The notes: a model not told the origin generated them from the letters alone. 64,000 nt of DNA from Dyadobacter tibetensis Y620-1 (GCF_000566685.1 NZ_AZQN01000002.1:124001-188000), one strand, 5' to 3'. Shown: positions 18,395-28,189, counted from the stretch's first letter. Numbers and translations are program-made.

Positions 18395-19012
18395 GGATGT
18401 TATTATAAATTTACAACTCTTTCGCTTACCAAATAAATCTTAGAGCCTGTTAATTAAAAATACTGGGAATATTTTTCCACAGTTGACCATAAATTCAGTC
18501 AGTTTTCCCCGTTTCAATCGTTCTCCCTTTGCGCATCACTTCAGCCCTGACATCTGCTGACTTTTATTGAAATCATTTTCATTATTTCAATCCACGTTTA
18601 CTTCCGTATTTGTAACTGACAGTTAGTCAAAGATATATGGGTTCTTCCCATTAAATACTCTGCCCCACTATGGTAGTTTGCTTGAAATGGGGTCCAGTGA
18701 TCATTCCTGGCATATTGCCTGTAACCTAGTTAAACCATAGCTTACTTAAGGTTATACCCCTTCGCTTTTGTTCTATTCTTATCAAATTACTTGCCATAGG
18801 ATAAATATTTGCCTTTCTGGTATGTTTTTTGGGTTGAAAATCTAATTTTTTCTATATAAGTTATAAATAACTTTGGTTATACTTATAGAGACATTTTTCA
18901 AATTCCAAGACCAGGCTTGAAAAATAAAAATCCCTGTGCTTCTAAACGCAGTCTGAAATATGCCCAATTCAAACTGTATGGGCAATTAAAAATAAATCGT
19001 CACATAATTTTA

Positions 19013-19020
19013 TATCTTTG
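19013..19020 (+). promoter_or_regulatory. -7 box for the single-domain receiver gene
   Basis: TATCTTTG matches TAnnTTTG, about 54 bp before the ATG at 19074. The -33 position is A-rich without a clear TTTG. Confidence 0.4.
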
Positions 19021-19073
19021 TTGGTGACAGAAGATAATTTTCAAATTTCTAAAGAACGGTAGAGCCCCTATTT

Positions 19074-19490
19074 ATGAACCACCGGCAGATATTAATGGCA
19101 GATGATGATGCCGATGATCGATTTTTAGTCCAGGCTGCTTTGGAAGATAATAATATTAAAAATCCGTTAGTTTTTTTTGAGGATGGGGAGACCCTTTTAG
19201 ACTATTTGGAAGAAATAGATACTTCTGCCTTTCCGGCCTTATTACTATTGGATCTGAATATGCCTAAACGTGATGGCAGGGAGGTACTTAAGCAATTGCG
19301 ATCAAGGAAGGCCTGGGATCATATTCCAATTATCATTTTCAGTACCTCAAATGCGCCCGATGATATTTATACTGCCTACGAGCTAGGCGCTAATTCTTAC
19401 TTAATTAAGCCTTCCAGTTTTGAGGGATTAAAAAATCTTTTGCATGCCATTTGTAAGTTTTGGTTAACTATCCACTGCGAGGACGACTGA
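19074..19490 (+). CDS. Single-domain response regulator (Rcp1-like receiver)
   Basis: The 138-aa protein is a lone receiver domain. It has MADDDADDRFL (acidic pocket, about 7-17), the phospho-acceptor in LLLDLNMPKRDG (Asp about 60), Ser/Thr in IIFSTSNAPDD and Lys in SYLIKPSS. The 'D-x-N-M-P-x-x-D-G' form is typical of Rcp1-type receivers paired with PAS or phytochrome-like kinases. There is no output domain, so it works by phosphotransfer or protein contact. It is divergent from the rpoN cluster and may serve its soluble kinases, which is inference from position. Confidence 0.92.
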   Translation: MNHRQILMADDDADDRFLVQAALEDNNIKNPLVFFEDGETLLDYLEEIDTSAFPALLLLDLNMPKRDGREVLKQLRSRKAWDHIPIIIFSTSNAPDDIYTAYELGANSYLIKPSSFEGLKNLLHAICKFWLTIHCEDD

Positions 19491-19519
19491 GAAAAGACCG
19501 TAGATTAAAATCACATATA

Positions 19520-19557
19520 AAAAAACAGCCCTGAATAGAAGTCAGGGCTGTTTTTTT
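19520..19557. terminator. Bidirectional rho-independent terminator
   Basis: CAGCCCTGA (19526-19534) pairs with TCAGGGCTG (19542-19550) across a 7-nt loop, with A-tract before and T7 after. It is shared by the receiver gene (plus) and the pgl end of the gnd-zwf-pgl operon (minus). Confidence 0.9.
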
Positions 19558-19578
19558 ATAACATCTCATTTAAGTATC

Positions 19579-20307
19579 TCATTGCAGAGTAAGTTCACTG
19601 GCCGCCTGTTGATCAACATACCAGAAGAGATTTCCATTTTCGGGAGCAATAATTTGGGAGGGAAAGAGATCTAACTGAGTTTCTCCTTCAAGAACCTGTT
19701 TCAGAGCGGGTGCTTTTCCAGCTCCCGCCAAAGCAAATACAACCATCTGAGCTCTATTAACTATCGGAGCGGTGAGGGTAATTCTATACATATCCTGTGC
19801 CATCAGAAAGAAAGCCTGAACCCAAGCGTTTTGCTCATGAATAACGGCTGTACCAGGAAATAACGAGAGCGTATGGCCGTCGTCCCCCATGCCGAGAAGC
19901 ACCAGGTCAAAGGTAGGCCCTGAAGCACCGAAATAACGTTCCAAAATCGAAGTATAATCGGCAACTGCCTCGGCTGGAGAAAGTTCTGTTTTCATTCGGT
20001 GCACCTGCTCCGGCACGATGGGGACATGACTTAAAAGTTCGTCATACGCCATGCTGGCATTGTTACGGTCATCTTGATACGGGACAAAACGCTCGTCACC
20101 CCAGAAAAAATGAAGTTTAGACCAAGGGATATCACTTAGGTATGGCTCTTGAGCCAAAAGCTGAAATAGCTGCTTTGGAGTACTTCCTCCAGACAGAACG
20201 ATGGTGAATATATCCTTTTCTTTAACAACTTCCTTAATCGTTACAGCTATCTTTTGAGCCAAAGCCTCATTTAGCTCTGTTACATTTTCAAAAATATTCA
20301 TTTTCAT
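19579..20307 (-). CDS. pgl: 6-phosphogluconolactonase
   Basis: The 242-aa enzyme hydrolyses 6-phosphogluconolactone to 6-phosphogluconate, the second step of the oxidative pentose phosphate pathway. It is of the DevB/NagB-like type: VLSGGSTPKQLFQLL (about 38-52), FFWGDERFVPYQDDRNN (about 88-104) and LLGMGDDGHTLSLFPGT (about 137-153). It is the last gene of the gnd-zwf-pgl operon, starting 1 bp after the zwf stop, which suggests translational coupling. Confidence 0.95.
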   Translation of the reverse strand: MKMNIFENVTELNEALAQKIAVTIKEVVKEKDIFTIVLSGGSTPKQLFQLLAQEPYLSDIPWSKLHFFWGDERFVPYQDDRNNASMAYDELLSHVPIVPEQVHRMKTELSPAEAVADYTSILERYFGASGPTFDLVLLGMGDDGHTLSLFPGTAVIHEQNAWVQAFFLMAQDMYRITLTAPIVNRAQMVVFALAGAGKAPALKQVLEGETQLDLFPSQIIAPENGNLFWYVDQQAASELTLQ

Positions 20308-20308
20308 C

Positions 20309-21829
20309 TTACGCCTTGGTTTGTACCGTGTTTATCCAACTATGTCCGTCTCGTGCCAACAGCGCATCGGCATCATCTGGCCCCCAGGAGTCAGGAGCAT
20401 AATTAGGAAAATCCTCTGGCTTGCGAATAGCCCAGGTGTCCAGAATAGGCATGATTACTTTCCAGGCGGCTTCTACTTGGTCGGCTCTCATAAATAGAGT
20501 TGCGTCGCCTTCCATCACATCGAGCAATAGGGTTTCATAAGCCTCTGGAGCATGTTCTCCGCCCGACTCTTCGTATCCAAATTTCATGTCAACCGGATCG
20601 AGGTTCATACTTTGCCCCGGTCGCTTCACCTGAAAACGCACGCTAATGTCCATATTTGGTTGGATACTTATAGTCAGCCGATTGGACCTCCAGCTGTCTG
20701 CAGATTCTGCTGGGAAAGCGTAATGTGGCGCCGGTTTGAACTGGATTGTGATATGAGTATCCTTTTGATTAAGAAACTTACCTGTTCGCACATAAAAGGG
20801 TACACCTTGCCAGCGCCAATTGTCGATATAGAATTTCGCCGCAGCAAAAGTTTCTATAGCTGACTGGGGATTTACGCCCTTTTCTTCGCGATACCCTACT
20901 ACCTGTTCTCCTTTTTTCCATCCCGGTCCATACTGACCTCTTACCGCAAAATCGTGTACCTGCTCGTTTCTGATCCGACGTATGGCATTGAGCACGTCTA
21001 CTTTCTTGTTTCTTATCTCATTGGCCTCAAAGGAAACGGGTGCCTCCATCGCGATCATGCAGAGAATCTGCAGGATGTGATTCTGAACCATGTCGCGCAA
21101 TGCACCAGAGTGTTCGAAGTATCCTCCACGACCTTCCAGACCCACGCTTTCTGCCGCCGTAATCTGGATATGGTCTATATAATTCCTATTCCATAAGGGC
21201 TCAAATAATGCATTAGCAAATCGCAGAGCTAAAATATTTTGGACGGTTTCCTTCCCTAAATAATGATCGATTCTAAAAATTTGCTCTTCAGCAAACATGC
21301 TAGTCAGCAACTCGTTAAGCTCATGAGCACTTTTCAGATCGTGTCCAAAAGGCTTTTCCACCACAATCCGGGTGCTGCTCGTATCGGAGCAAATCTTCAG
21401 TTCGCCCAACTTGGAAGCTATCGAGGGAACGAGTTGTGGGGCTACCGCCAGATAGAACACCACATTGGGATGCACGCCCCACTGCAATTCCTTTTCTTTC
21501 ACCAGGTCGGTAATCAGGTGGTAAGAAGCAGCATTATCGCCGTCCATCTGTAAATAGCATACATGCTCCTTAAATTCTTTCCATTGCCCATTCTGCTTGC
21601 CCTTTCTGCGGGAAAACTGGGTGATACCTTCCAAAAGGTGTTCCCGATAGGCCTCGTCAGAAAATGGGCTACGGCCTATCCCGGCAATAGCAAAACGATC
21701 GGGCATCCAATCGTCCAGAAATAAATTATATAACGCAGGCGTTAATTTCCTATAGTTGAGGTCGCCACTACCGCCAAATATAAACAATATGGTAGGTCCT
21801 GGGCGTTTATTACTTTGCATATTCTTCAT
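20309..21829 (-). CDS. zwf: Glucose-6-phosphate 1-dehydrogenase
   Basis: The 506-aa enzyme oxidises glucose-6-phosphate to the lactone with NAD(P)+. The nucleotide-binding motif is FGGSGDLNYRKLTPALYNLF (about 18-37). The active-site signature RIDHYLGKETVQN (about 188-200) contains the catalytic His and Lys. VVEKPFGHDL supplies the conserved EKPxG. The length is standard. It is the middle gene of the operon, 4 bp after gnd and 1 bp before pgl. Confidence 0.97.
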   Translation of the reverse strand: MKNMQSNKRPGPTILFIFGGSGDLNYRKLTPALYNLFLDDWMPDRFAIAGIGRSPFSDEAYREHLLEGITQFSRRKGKQNGQWKEFKEHVCYLQMDGDNAASYHLITDLVKEKELQWGVHPNVVFYLAVAPQLVPSIASKLGELKICSDTSSTRIVVEKPFGHDLKSAHELNELLTSMFAEEQIFRIDHYLGKETVQNILALRFANALFEPLWNRNYIDHIQITAAESVGLEGRGGYFEHSGALRDMVQNHILQILCMIAMEAPVSFEANEIRNKKVDVLNAIRRIRNEQVHDFAVRGQYGPGWKKGEQVVGYREEKGVNPQSAIETFAAAKFYIDNWRWQGVPFYVRTGKFLNQKDTHITIQFKPAPHYAFPAESADSWRSNRLTISIQPNMDISVRFQVKRPGQSMNLDPVDMKFGYEESGGEHAPEAYETLLLDVMEGDATLFMRADQVEAAWKVIMPILDTWAIRKPEDFPNYAPDSWGPDDADALLARDGHSWINTVQTKA

Positions 21830-21833
21830 TTAT

Positions 21834-23246
21834 TTATTTTCCCCATTCGGTATGGAAGGAACCTGAAATATCAAGACGTTGATAGGTATGTGCGCCAAAA
21901 AAATCGCGTTGTGCCTGAACCAGATTGGTAGGCATTTTCTCAGAACGGTAAGAGTCGAAATACGCCAGGGAAGCCATGAGTGCACTTGTAGATATTCCTG
22001 ACAGAGCCGCTTGAGACACCACCTTACGGGTATTTACAACAGCCGAGTTCACCATTTCTGCGAGCTCCGGATTCAATAGAATATTGGGCAAGGCAGCATC
22101 CTTAGCATAGGCCTTAGAAAATACTTCCAACAAGGTAGAGCGAATGATACAACCACCACGCCATACATTTACAACTTTTGGTAAGGGAATGTCCATTTCC
22201 ATTTCAATTGAAGCTTGCGCGAGCATAGCCAACCCTTGTGCGTAGCTAAGGATTGTACCAAATAACAAGGCATCATGAACATGACTTATCCACTCCTGCG
22301 TGGAGGCTGGGGAAGATTTGTATGGATCGGGATAAAGGGTCGAGGCTAACTTTCTCTCATCTTTATAGCTGGAGATGGTACGCATAGCCACTGCCGAATC
22401 TATCGCAGGAACAGCCACTGGCAACTCCATAGCATCTTGGGATGTCCATTTTCCTGTCCCCTTACTACCCGCTTTATCCGAAATCACATCAATAAGATAA
22501 CCTGGACCTTTATCGTCTTTTTGCGTGAAGATTTCCGCTGTAATTTCCACTAAAAAAGACTGCAACTTTCCATCGTTCCATTCTTTAAATACCTCGTGAA
22601 GCTGCGTGTTATCAAGTCCTCCATGTTTTAGCAGGGAATAGCTTTCGCTTATCATTTGCATGATGGCGTATTCGATTCCATTATGGACCATCTTCACATA
22701 ATGTCCAGCTCCCTTTTTTCCCAAATAGTCAACGCAAGGAACCCCCTGTACCTTAGCTGCAATAGCTTCTAACATAGGCTTCACCAACTCGTAGGCTTCC
22801 GCATTCCCACCTGGCATCATGCTCGGACCAAACCGGGCACCTTGCTCACCACCAGAAACGCCCATGCCCATAAATTGGATTTGTTTGCCTTGCAAATATT
22901 CAACTCTACGCAGGGTATCGGTATGATGCGAGTTTCCACCATCAATGATTACATCATTTTTATCTAATAATGGTAGCAATGATTCGATTACGTCATCTAC
23001 AGGCTTGCCCGCTGGCACCAACATCATGATCTTCCTCGGAGTTTGCAAAAGGCTGATCATTTCTTCCAGGTCCTGAACGCCTTTTACCGTGGTTCCCGGA
23101 GTTGCCGATTGCTCTAATGCTTCATTCTTGGACTGATCCTTATCGAAACCGATCACAGAGAATCCATGATCCGCCATGTTCAGAAGTAAGTTCCGCCCCA
23201 TCACGCCGAGGCCAATCATTCCAAAGTCAAATAATCTATTTGTCAT
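21834..23246 (-). CDS. gnd: 6-phosphogluconate dehydrogenase, decarboxylating
   Basis: The 470-aa enzyme converts 6-phosphogluconate to ribulose-5-phosphate with CO2 release. It has the N-terminal dinucleotide fold GLGVMGRNLLLNM (about 12-24), IIDGGNSHHTDT, the substrate-binding signature SGGEQGARFGPSMMPGG (about 130-146) and KMVHNGIEYAIMQ with the catalytic Lys. The long form (about 470 aa) is dimeric in known relatives. It is the promoter-proximal gene of gnd-zwf-pgl. Together with rpiA at 41.7 kb this covers the oxidative branch through to ribose-5-phosphate. Confidence 0.97.
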   Translation of the reverse strand: MTNRLFDFGMIGLGVMGRNLLLNMADHGFSVIGFDKDQSKNEALEQSATPGTTVKGVQDLEEMISLLQTPRKIMMLVPAGKPVDDVIESLLPLLDKNDVIIDGGNSHHTDTLRRVEYLQGKQIQFMGMGVSGGEQGARFGPSMMPGGNAEAYELVKPMLEAIAAKVQGVPCVDYLGKKGAGHYVKMVHNGIEYAIMQMISESYSLLKHGGLDNTQLHEVFKEWNDGKLQSFLVEITAEIFTQKDDKGPGYLIDVISDKAGSKGTGKWTSQDAMELPVAVPAIDSAVAMRTISSYKDERKLASTLYPDPYKSSPASTQEWISHVHDALLFGTILSYAQGLAMLAQASIEMEMDIPLPKVVNVWRGGCIIRSTLLEVFSKAYAKDAALPNILLNPELAEMVNSAVVNTRKVVSQAALSGISTSALMASLAYFDSYRSEKMPTNLVQAQRDFFGAHTYQRLDISGSFHTEWGK

Positions 23247-23451
23247 AATCCAGATTGTGTCAAATTAAAAAGAATTGCAATATTGTGATTTTCACTGGTA
23301 AATTGAAATGTAAAAAAGTGCGGAACGTATAATTACACCATTATTTGAATCCCGGAAACAGCCACCTTCAATAGAGCTTATTTTTTCGCACTAAAATACA
23401 ATTACATCCCCCAGACTTTCCACCGGCCCGTCATAAACGAACCAACATCTC

Positions 23452-24204
23452 TCAGGGTCGATAGTTAGCCAATTGCTGGGTCCAGTCATAATCGGAATAG
23501 CTGAGACGATACCCGGTTAAATCTTTTTCTAATACCGACGATAATAGCCGTAGAATACCCCGTCTGCCCTTAAAATCATGGCGATACCACTGTAGTAATC
23601 GACTGGTTCTTACCGTCTTGTTTTCCAAATTTATCGAGGTTTCTGACTTCAAAAATGTCAGCATAGCAATATCCAGTTGCTGGTCAATTTTGTTTTGGGT
23701 ATAAAATCCAATTGGGGGACAACTTTTGGCCCCGCAGTTTAATGCAAAATGAATACGGTAGTCCAAGGTATCCACTGCCCATTTTTTTATCAAGGGAGCT
23801 ACACAAAATCTGGGCAAATAACCCCTACTCCATTTAGCTCTATATCGTCGTAGTATCCCATGCTCTACCTCATCCAAACTTAAAGGCACCGAGGCTATGG
23901 TAAAGTTTTTCTCGGTAAAAATGGCGGGGGCAACAAGGCCCTCCCTCGCCAGAATCTGAAAGAACGCATTATAGACATTTATCCAGAAAACCTTTCTGTC
24001 ATCATCCATAATCAGCTGCTCTTCTAAAAGGTCAGCATCCACTCCCTCAAACCGCGCTACTAAATCGTTGACCGGCAACTCCATTTTAACTGCCATGAGG
24101 AGCTCTTCTGAATCTCTTAGCAGATTTTGCCCCATAAGCACTGTACCATGCCCCGAGCAATAGAGAAGGATTAAGAATTTTAGTAAAAAGTAACGGATAT
24201 TCAC
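23452..24204 (-). CDS. DUF547 domain-containing secreted protein
   Basis: The 250-aa protein has an N-terminal hydrophobic signal (about 1-25). It then has the DUF547 pattern: DDRKVFWINVYNAFFQIL (about 67-84), a central FTIASVPLSLDEVEHGILR, and HFALNCGAKSCPPIGFYT (about 152-169) with the conserved Cys pair. DUF547 proteins are widespread and functionally uncharacterised; a cysteine-peptidase-like fold has been suggested, which I cannot test. It lies 85 bp downstream of the esterase gene on the same strand. Confidence 0.85.
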   Translation of the reverse strand: MNIRYFLLKFLILLYCSGHGTVLMGQNLLRDSEELLMAVKMELPVNDLVARFEGVDADLLEEQLIMDDDRKVFWINVYNAFFQILAREGLVAPAIFTEKNFTIASVPLSLDEVEHGILRRYRAKWSRGYLPRFCVAPLIKKWAVDTLDYRIHFALNCGAKSCPPIGFYTQNKIDQQLDIAMLTFLKSETSINLENKTVRTSRLLQWYRHDFKGRRGILRLLSSVLEKDLTGYRLSYSDYDWTQQLANYRP

Positions 24205-24289
24205 AAGAACGGTAGGAGTTAAAATGTTTTATACATCATTTCTACCCCTTACCAACCCCAAAAGTCGCTGGGAGGTTCTTACAGCAAGG

Positions 24290-25564
24290 TTAATTAGTGC
24301 TTTTCCCAAAGTGATAATCGGCAAAATTTAAAAACTGCTCCCAATCGTATGCAAGTATGTCATGTTTCCCATGGCGCATATGATAACCGATTTTCCCGGG
24401 TAGACCTATCGGATTCATCGCCCGAGGAGGCATATTTCCAAGTTTGACCTTATGCCCCAAGAGTTCATATACTGGTACCGCATTGCGAGCTGATAAATAC
24501 TCTCCTTCGGGATCGGCCCACTGATCTTCACTGGCACTGGCCACATAGAGGGGTCGGGGAGCAATTAAGGACAGAAGCATATGAAAATCCACGGGCATCT
24601 GCTGTTCCTTCTCGTCGTAATTTTTAAAATTAGCAGCAAACCAATGAGGAAAATTTTTGTTCAAATCCTTTATCCTTTCTCCATACTTCCTGCGAGAAAG
24701 AGCGGCTCCCCCTTCCCCAGAATCATTACTTATAACCATTGCAAAACGCTGATCCTGAGCTCCTGCCCACAAGGATGCCTTACCCAATCTGGAATGGCCC
24801 ATTACCACAACCTTGTCCGAAGCCACCGTCGGGTCAGTAATCAGATAATCCATAGCCCGGCTCAGCCCCCAGGCCCAGGCTCCAATAGCTCCCCATTCTG
24901 ATCCTGACTTCTGATTTTCCTGGCTGTTAAATAGCATTTGAATACTGGAAGAAGCCCCTTGGGCCTTATCGGGAAACACATCTCCATAATAGAAAGTGGC
25001 TAATCCATAGCCTCTCCTGAGAATGGAGTCTACGGGCCATCTTCGGATCCTGGTACCCCTGCTAACTTCATTGGAGCGGTGGTTGACAATGCCCGGATCC
25101 TTCCAGGCAGGCATCCATTTTTCGGTGATCATAATGGAAGGGTCAGGATGGATCGTCTGATTACCCGCAAAATTCAGCCCCAGAAAAACAGGAACCGGAC
25201 CTTGAAGATGATTGGGTAGATAGAGCAATAAATCGATATACTGGTCTGGATCCTTACCAAATTGAATTCGAATTTGCTTTCTGGTGGCAGTACCGTTCAG
25301 CGCATCCGGTTCCTCCCCTTTGTTGATAAAAGTTAATGGCAATGTTTGAGAAGGTGTTATTCCGTAAACTTCCTCCCGGAACAATTGTAGAATCTCAGGC
25401 CTTCTTTCGCTCGTCCACATCTGTGCATTGGTCACTGGACTTCCATCAATTTTCTCCAGAACTTCCGGCAATATATAGGACTGGGACGGTTCACCTACAC
25501 GTTGAGCGTAGCCCAGGCCAACTGCCCAAAATGCTATTAAGAATACAAGGATAGTTTTTTTCAT
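24290..25564 (-). CDS. Secreted glucuronoyl esterase-like alpha/beta hydrolase (CE15-type)
   Basis: The 424-aa protein has a signal peptide ending GLGYAQ (about 21). The alpha/beta-hydrolase core carries the nucleophile in VVMGHSRLGKASLW (Ser about 257). NDSGEGGAALSRRKYGE supplies the acidic and substrate-contact residues, and the final His is in MRHGKHDILAYDW near the C-terminus. The HSRxGK nucleophile elbow matches family CE15, which cleaves esters between glucuronic acid and lignin alcohols. Activity on other uronate esters is possible. It sits between an M1 peptidase and a DUF547 gene rather than in a glycan locus. Confidence 0.82.
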   Translation of the reverse strand: MKKTILVFLIAFWAVGLGYAQRVGEPSQSYILPEVLEKIDGSPVTNAQMWTSERRPEILQLFREEVYGITPSQTLPLTFINKGEEPDALNGTATRKQIRIQFGKDPDQYIDLLLYLPNHLQGPVPVFLGLNFAGNQTIHPDPSIMITEKWMPAWKDPGIVNHRSNEVSRGTRIRRWPVDSILRRGYGLATFYYGDVFPDKAQGASSSIQMLFNSQENQKSGSEWGAIGAWAWGLSRAMDYLITDPTVASDKVVVMGHSRLGKASLWAGAQDQRFAMVISNDSGEGGAALSRRKYGERIKDLNKNFPHWFAANFKNYDEKEQQMPVDFHMLLSLIAPRPLYVASASEDQWADPEGEYLSARNAVPVYELLGHKVKLGNMPPRAMNPIGLPGKIGYHMRHGKHDILAYDWEQFLNFADYHFGKSTN

Positions 25565-25630
25565 AGTTTATAAAGTCAACTAAGTCCTCGTTTATACTAT
25601 AGAAAAAGACTGAACATAGGAGTCGGCAAC

Positions 25631-28189
25631 CTACTGAGCCGATTTTAGCTGAACCGCTCTTTCCAGTAGGTCTGTGGCCTGAAAAATTTTATCTCTCAAA
25701 AAAACGGGATAATCAGGATGATTCTTAATAAACTGCCGGGCGATTGCTGCCGCTTCGGGAGAGGAATGCCCTCCAAAACTATGGTCCATCCAACGGGTAG
25801 GAAAAAAGATGTCACCCGTCCTCTGAATTTCCTGTAATAAGTCCATGGAAGGTTTCAGATACTTTATCGAATTGAACTGTTTGAGCGGGTGGTGCAAAAA
25901 ATGCAATGCTTCCAGTACCCAACTTTCTTTTTCCCTATTTTCGGGCAATTTTAAAGAGTCAAAAAATGAATCGCGCACTGTTTGATCCGCACTGAAAACA
26001 GGCATCATAAAAGTCATCTTCCCCTTACGATCGGGATTAAGTACCTTGGCCCTTTGATCGTTTAAAATCTGTTGCGATTGTTCTGGATTGTATAAGGCCA
26101 GCTGATGAGCCAACGAAATCTTATCCTCTTCAGAAAGCGATAAACCTTCTATCCTCAGAGAATCCAGCCATAATGATTTTAGTTTTTCCTGAGCTTCTGG
26201 AGAATAAGCCATGGACTTATAGCTTTTGAAGAAGGTATTCTTAAGTCCCAGGTCCTTAGTAATGAGCAATTGCTTCCAAAGTAGTGTTTCTACCTGAGGC
26301 TGAAAATATTGTCGTTGTTCTTCTGTCAGAAATTTCCAATAGATCGAACTTATCCTCCCCAAAAGATAGTCGACCAACAGGGAATTCGACTCTTTAGGTA
26401 AGACCCCTAATAGTCTTGCTAACAAGACCGGAGGTTTTCCACCATCTCCTTGCAAAAAACCCTCCCATATATTTACCAGTTGGGAGCCTCGAAAAACGGG
26501 ATCGGCATATTGCTGGTAATTCGAAAGGAAAGTCTGTACACTCAAAGTATCCATGGAAAAATAACCATAGGCCACGCCATCCGGATTAGGAAAAACGCTT
26601 AGTCCGCTACTTGCTGTCCATTGGGCGTTATTTCCAGTATTAGAATCGGGTGTCAGGGTATGAACAGAATCACCTACTGCCAGGGTAAGCTGTAATGGTT
26701 GAAGCCATATTCGCCCCTCCTTCTGATCAGGCAGTTGCGCATACGAACACAAAGTATCTTTCATTACCAGTTCATATGAGGGCATACCTGCAGACTTCAC
26801 CCAGGTATCGCTCCAGGACTTCATATCCAGAGGAGTCTTTTCATCGATAATTTTGATTAGGTCATCCCATTTAGCATTATCAAACTGATACAATTTTAGA
26901 TAGTCCTGTAAACTTTCACGAAGCAATTTTTCGCCGATTTTCATCTCCAACTGGCGCATTACTACGGGAGCTTTGTGGTATATAATAGCACCATAAAGTG
27001 AACCGGCATTATTTAGATTGTCCAGCTCTTGGATTATCGCATTGGCGCCCAGAGTTCTATCGACATCATAGGCAGCAGGATAATGAGCCAATAGGAATCT
27101 TAAACGGTGATTCATTTCCGGAAAAGTTGGATGTACAATTTTGGCAGCCATAAAATTGGCAAATACCTCCTTCAGCCAGACGTCATTAAACCAATCCATA
27201 GTTACCAAATCACCAAACCACATATGGGCCGACTCATGGGCAATGACATTGGCCCTAGCCAGGCGCTTGTTAATGGTAGCGTTCTCGTCTAAAAACAAGG
27301 CAGATTCGTTATAAAATACGGCTCCTGGATGTTCCATTCCGCCATATTGAAACGAGGGTATTAGTGCAATGTCAAACTTCCCAAAAGGATAAGCAATCCC
27401 AGTATATTCTTCTAACCAGTCAAGAGCATGAGCATGCATTTCAAAGATACTATCAGCGTTTCGATCTACCTTCACATGATCAGTTTCTCGGTAATACATT
27501 GAAAATTCACGTCCTCCTATTTTTTTATTTCGTTTAGAAAATTTACCAGTCGCGAAGGCAAATAAATAGCTACTGATCGGCTGAGTTGGTGCAAACCGAT
27601 AATACCAGTTATCTTTCAGTTCCCTTTTCTCTACTAATTTCCCGTTAGCCACAGCCTCCCAGCCTACTGGAGTATGCAGGGTAAGGGTATATCGTGCCTT
27701 AATATTGGGTTGATCGATTAGAGGAAAACAGGTGGAAGCCCGATCAGGTACAAGCAATGTATATAAATACGCTTCATTACGATTCAGTGACAAATCTCCC
27801 GCAGTAAAAGAAATTTCAATTTCATTTAATCCACTATCCCATCGGCGCGCCGGCAGCAGTATATGCCCATTTTCAACTTCATATTTCAATTCTTCTCCTT
27901 TGTATCGAACCCCCTGCACCATTTTTGCGGGCTGACTAAAGTCGAGAATAACAGGAGACTTTCTGTTGGATAATTGGAACTGAATTTTAATCTCACCTCT
28001 TATAGAATCCGTCCTTTTTTCAGGAATCCATAGGGTGATATCATAAGCCAGGCTATCGTACAGACTCTTACGTGTCTTATTTAATTCAAATGTAACACCC
28101 TTTTCAGGTTTTTCAGAAAGAGGGCGCTGGCACCCAATTAGAATCAATGGAAATAGGACGATAGTGCAGGCGAAAAAACGAGTAGACAT
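25631..28189 (-). CDS. M1 family metallopeptidase (aminopeptidase N-like lipoprotein)
   Basis: The chosen start is the internal Met at 28189, giving 852 aa with a clean lipoprotein signal (MSTRFF...PLILIGC); an upstream ATG at 28207 adds six residues. The catalytic domain shows the exopeptidase loop YGGMEHPGA, the zinc site HESAHMW and the third ligand Glu in WLKEVFANF, so it should be active. It probably trims peptides in the periplasm. The C-terminal half is the helical repeat region typical of M1 enzymes. The neighbours on the same strand are the CE15-like and DUF547 genes, with a terminator upstream. Confidence 0.93.
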   Translation of the reverse strand: MSTRFFACTIVLFPLILIGCQRPLSEKPEKGVTFELNKTRKSLYDSLAYDITLWIPEKRTDSIRGEIKIQFQLSNRKSPVILDFSQPAKMVQGVRYKGEELKYEVENGHILLPARRWDSGLNEIEISFTAGDLSLNRNEAYLYTLLVPDRASTCFPLIDQPNIKARYTLTLHTPVGWEAVANGKLVEKRELKDNWYYRFAPTQPISSYLFAFATGKFSKRNKKIGGREFSMYYRETDHVKVDRNADSIFEMHAHALDWLEEYTGIAYPFGKFDIALIPSFQYGGMEHPGAVFYNESALFLDENATINKRLARANVIAHESAHMWFGDLVTMDWFNDVWLKEVFANFMAAKIVHPTFPEMNHRLRFLLAHYPAAYDVDRTLGANAIIQELDNLNNAGSLYGAIIYHKAPVVMRQLEMKIGEKLLRESLQDYLKLYQFDNAKWDDLIKIIDEKTPLDMKSWSDTWVKSAGMPSYELVMKDTLCSYAQLPDQKEGRIWLQPLQLTLAVGDSVHTLTPDSNTGNNAQWTASSGLSVFPNPDGVAYGYFSMDTLSVQTFLSNYQQYADPVFRGSQLVNIWEGFLQGDGGKPPVLLARLLGVLPKESNSLLVDYLLGRISSIYWKFLTEEQRQYFQPQVETLLWKQLLITKDLGLKNTFFKSYKSMAYSPEAQEKLKSLWLDSLRIEGLSLSEEDKISLAHQLALYNPEQSQQILNDQRAKVLNPDRKGKMTFMMPVFSADQTVRDSFFDSLKLPENREKESWVLEALHFLHHPLKQFNSIKYLKPSMDLLQEIQRTGDIFFPTRWMDHSFGGHSSPEAAAIARQFIKNHPDYPVFLRDKIFQATDLLERAVQLKSAQ

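Larger units (their letters stand above)
18303..19073. other. 771-bp non-coding region between rpoN and a divergent receiver gene
   Basis: I see no credible gene here. It is AT-rich, stop-rich in all frames, and holds the inverted repeat at 18341-18394 near rpoN and a -7 box at 19013-19020 near the receiver gene. Its length is unusual for this compact window, so an untranslated RNA or extended regulatory region is possible, but no known RNA family could be recognised by eye. Confidence 0.6.

Noticed and set aside
18690..18780. Possible sigma-54 promoter (TGGCATATTGC) in the rpoN upstream region
   Set aside because: The GG to GC distance is 6 bp, whereas sigma-54 promoters need about 10.
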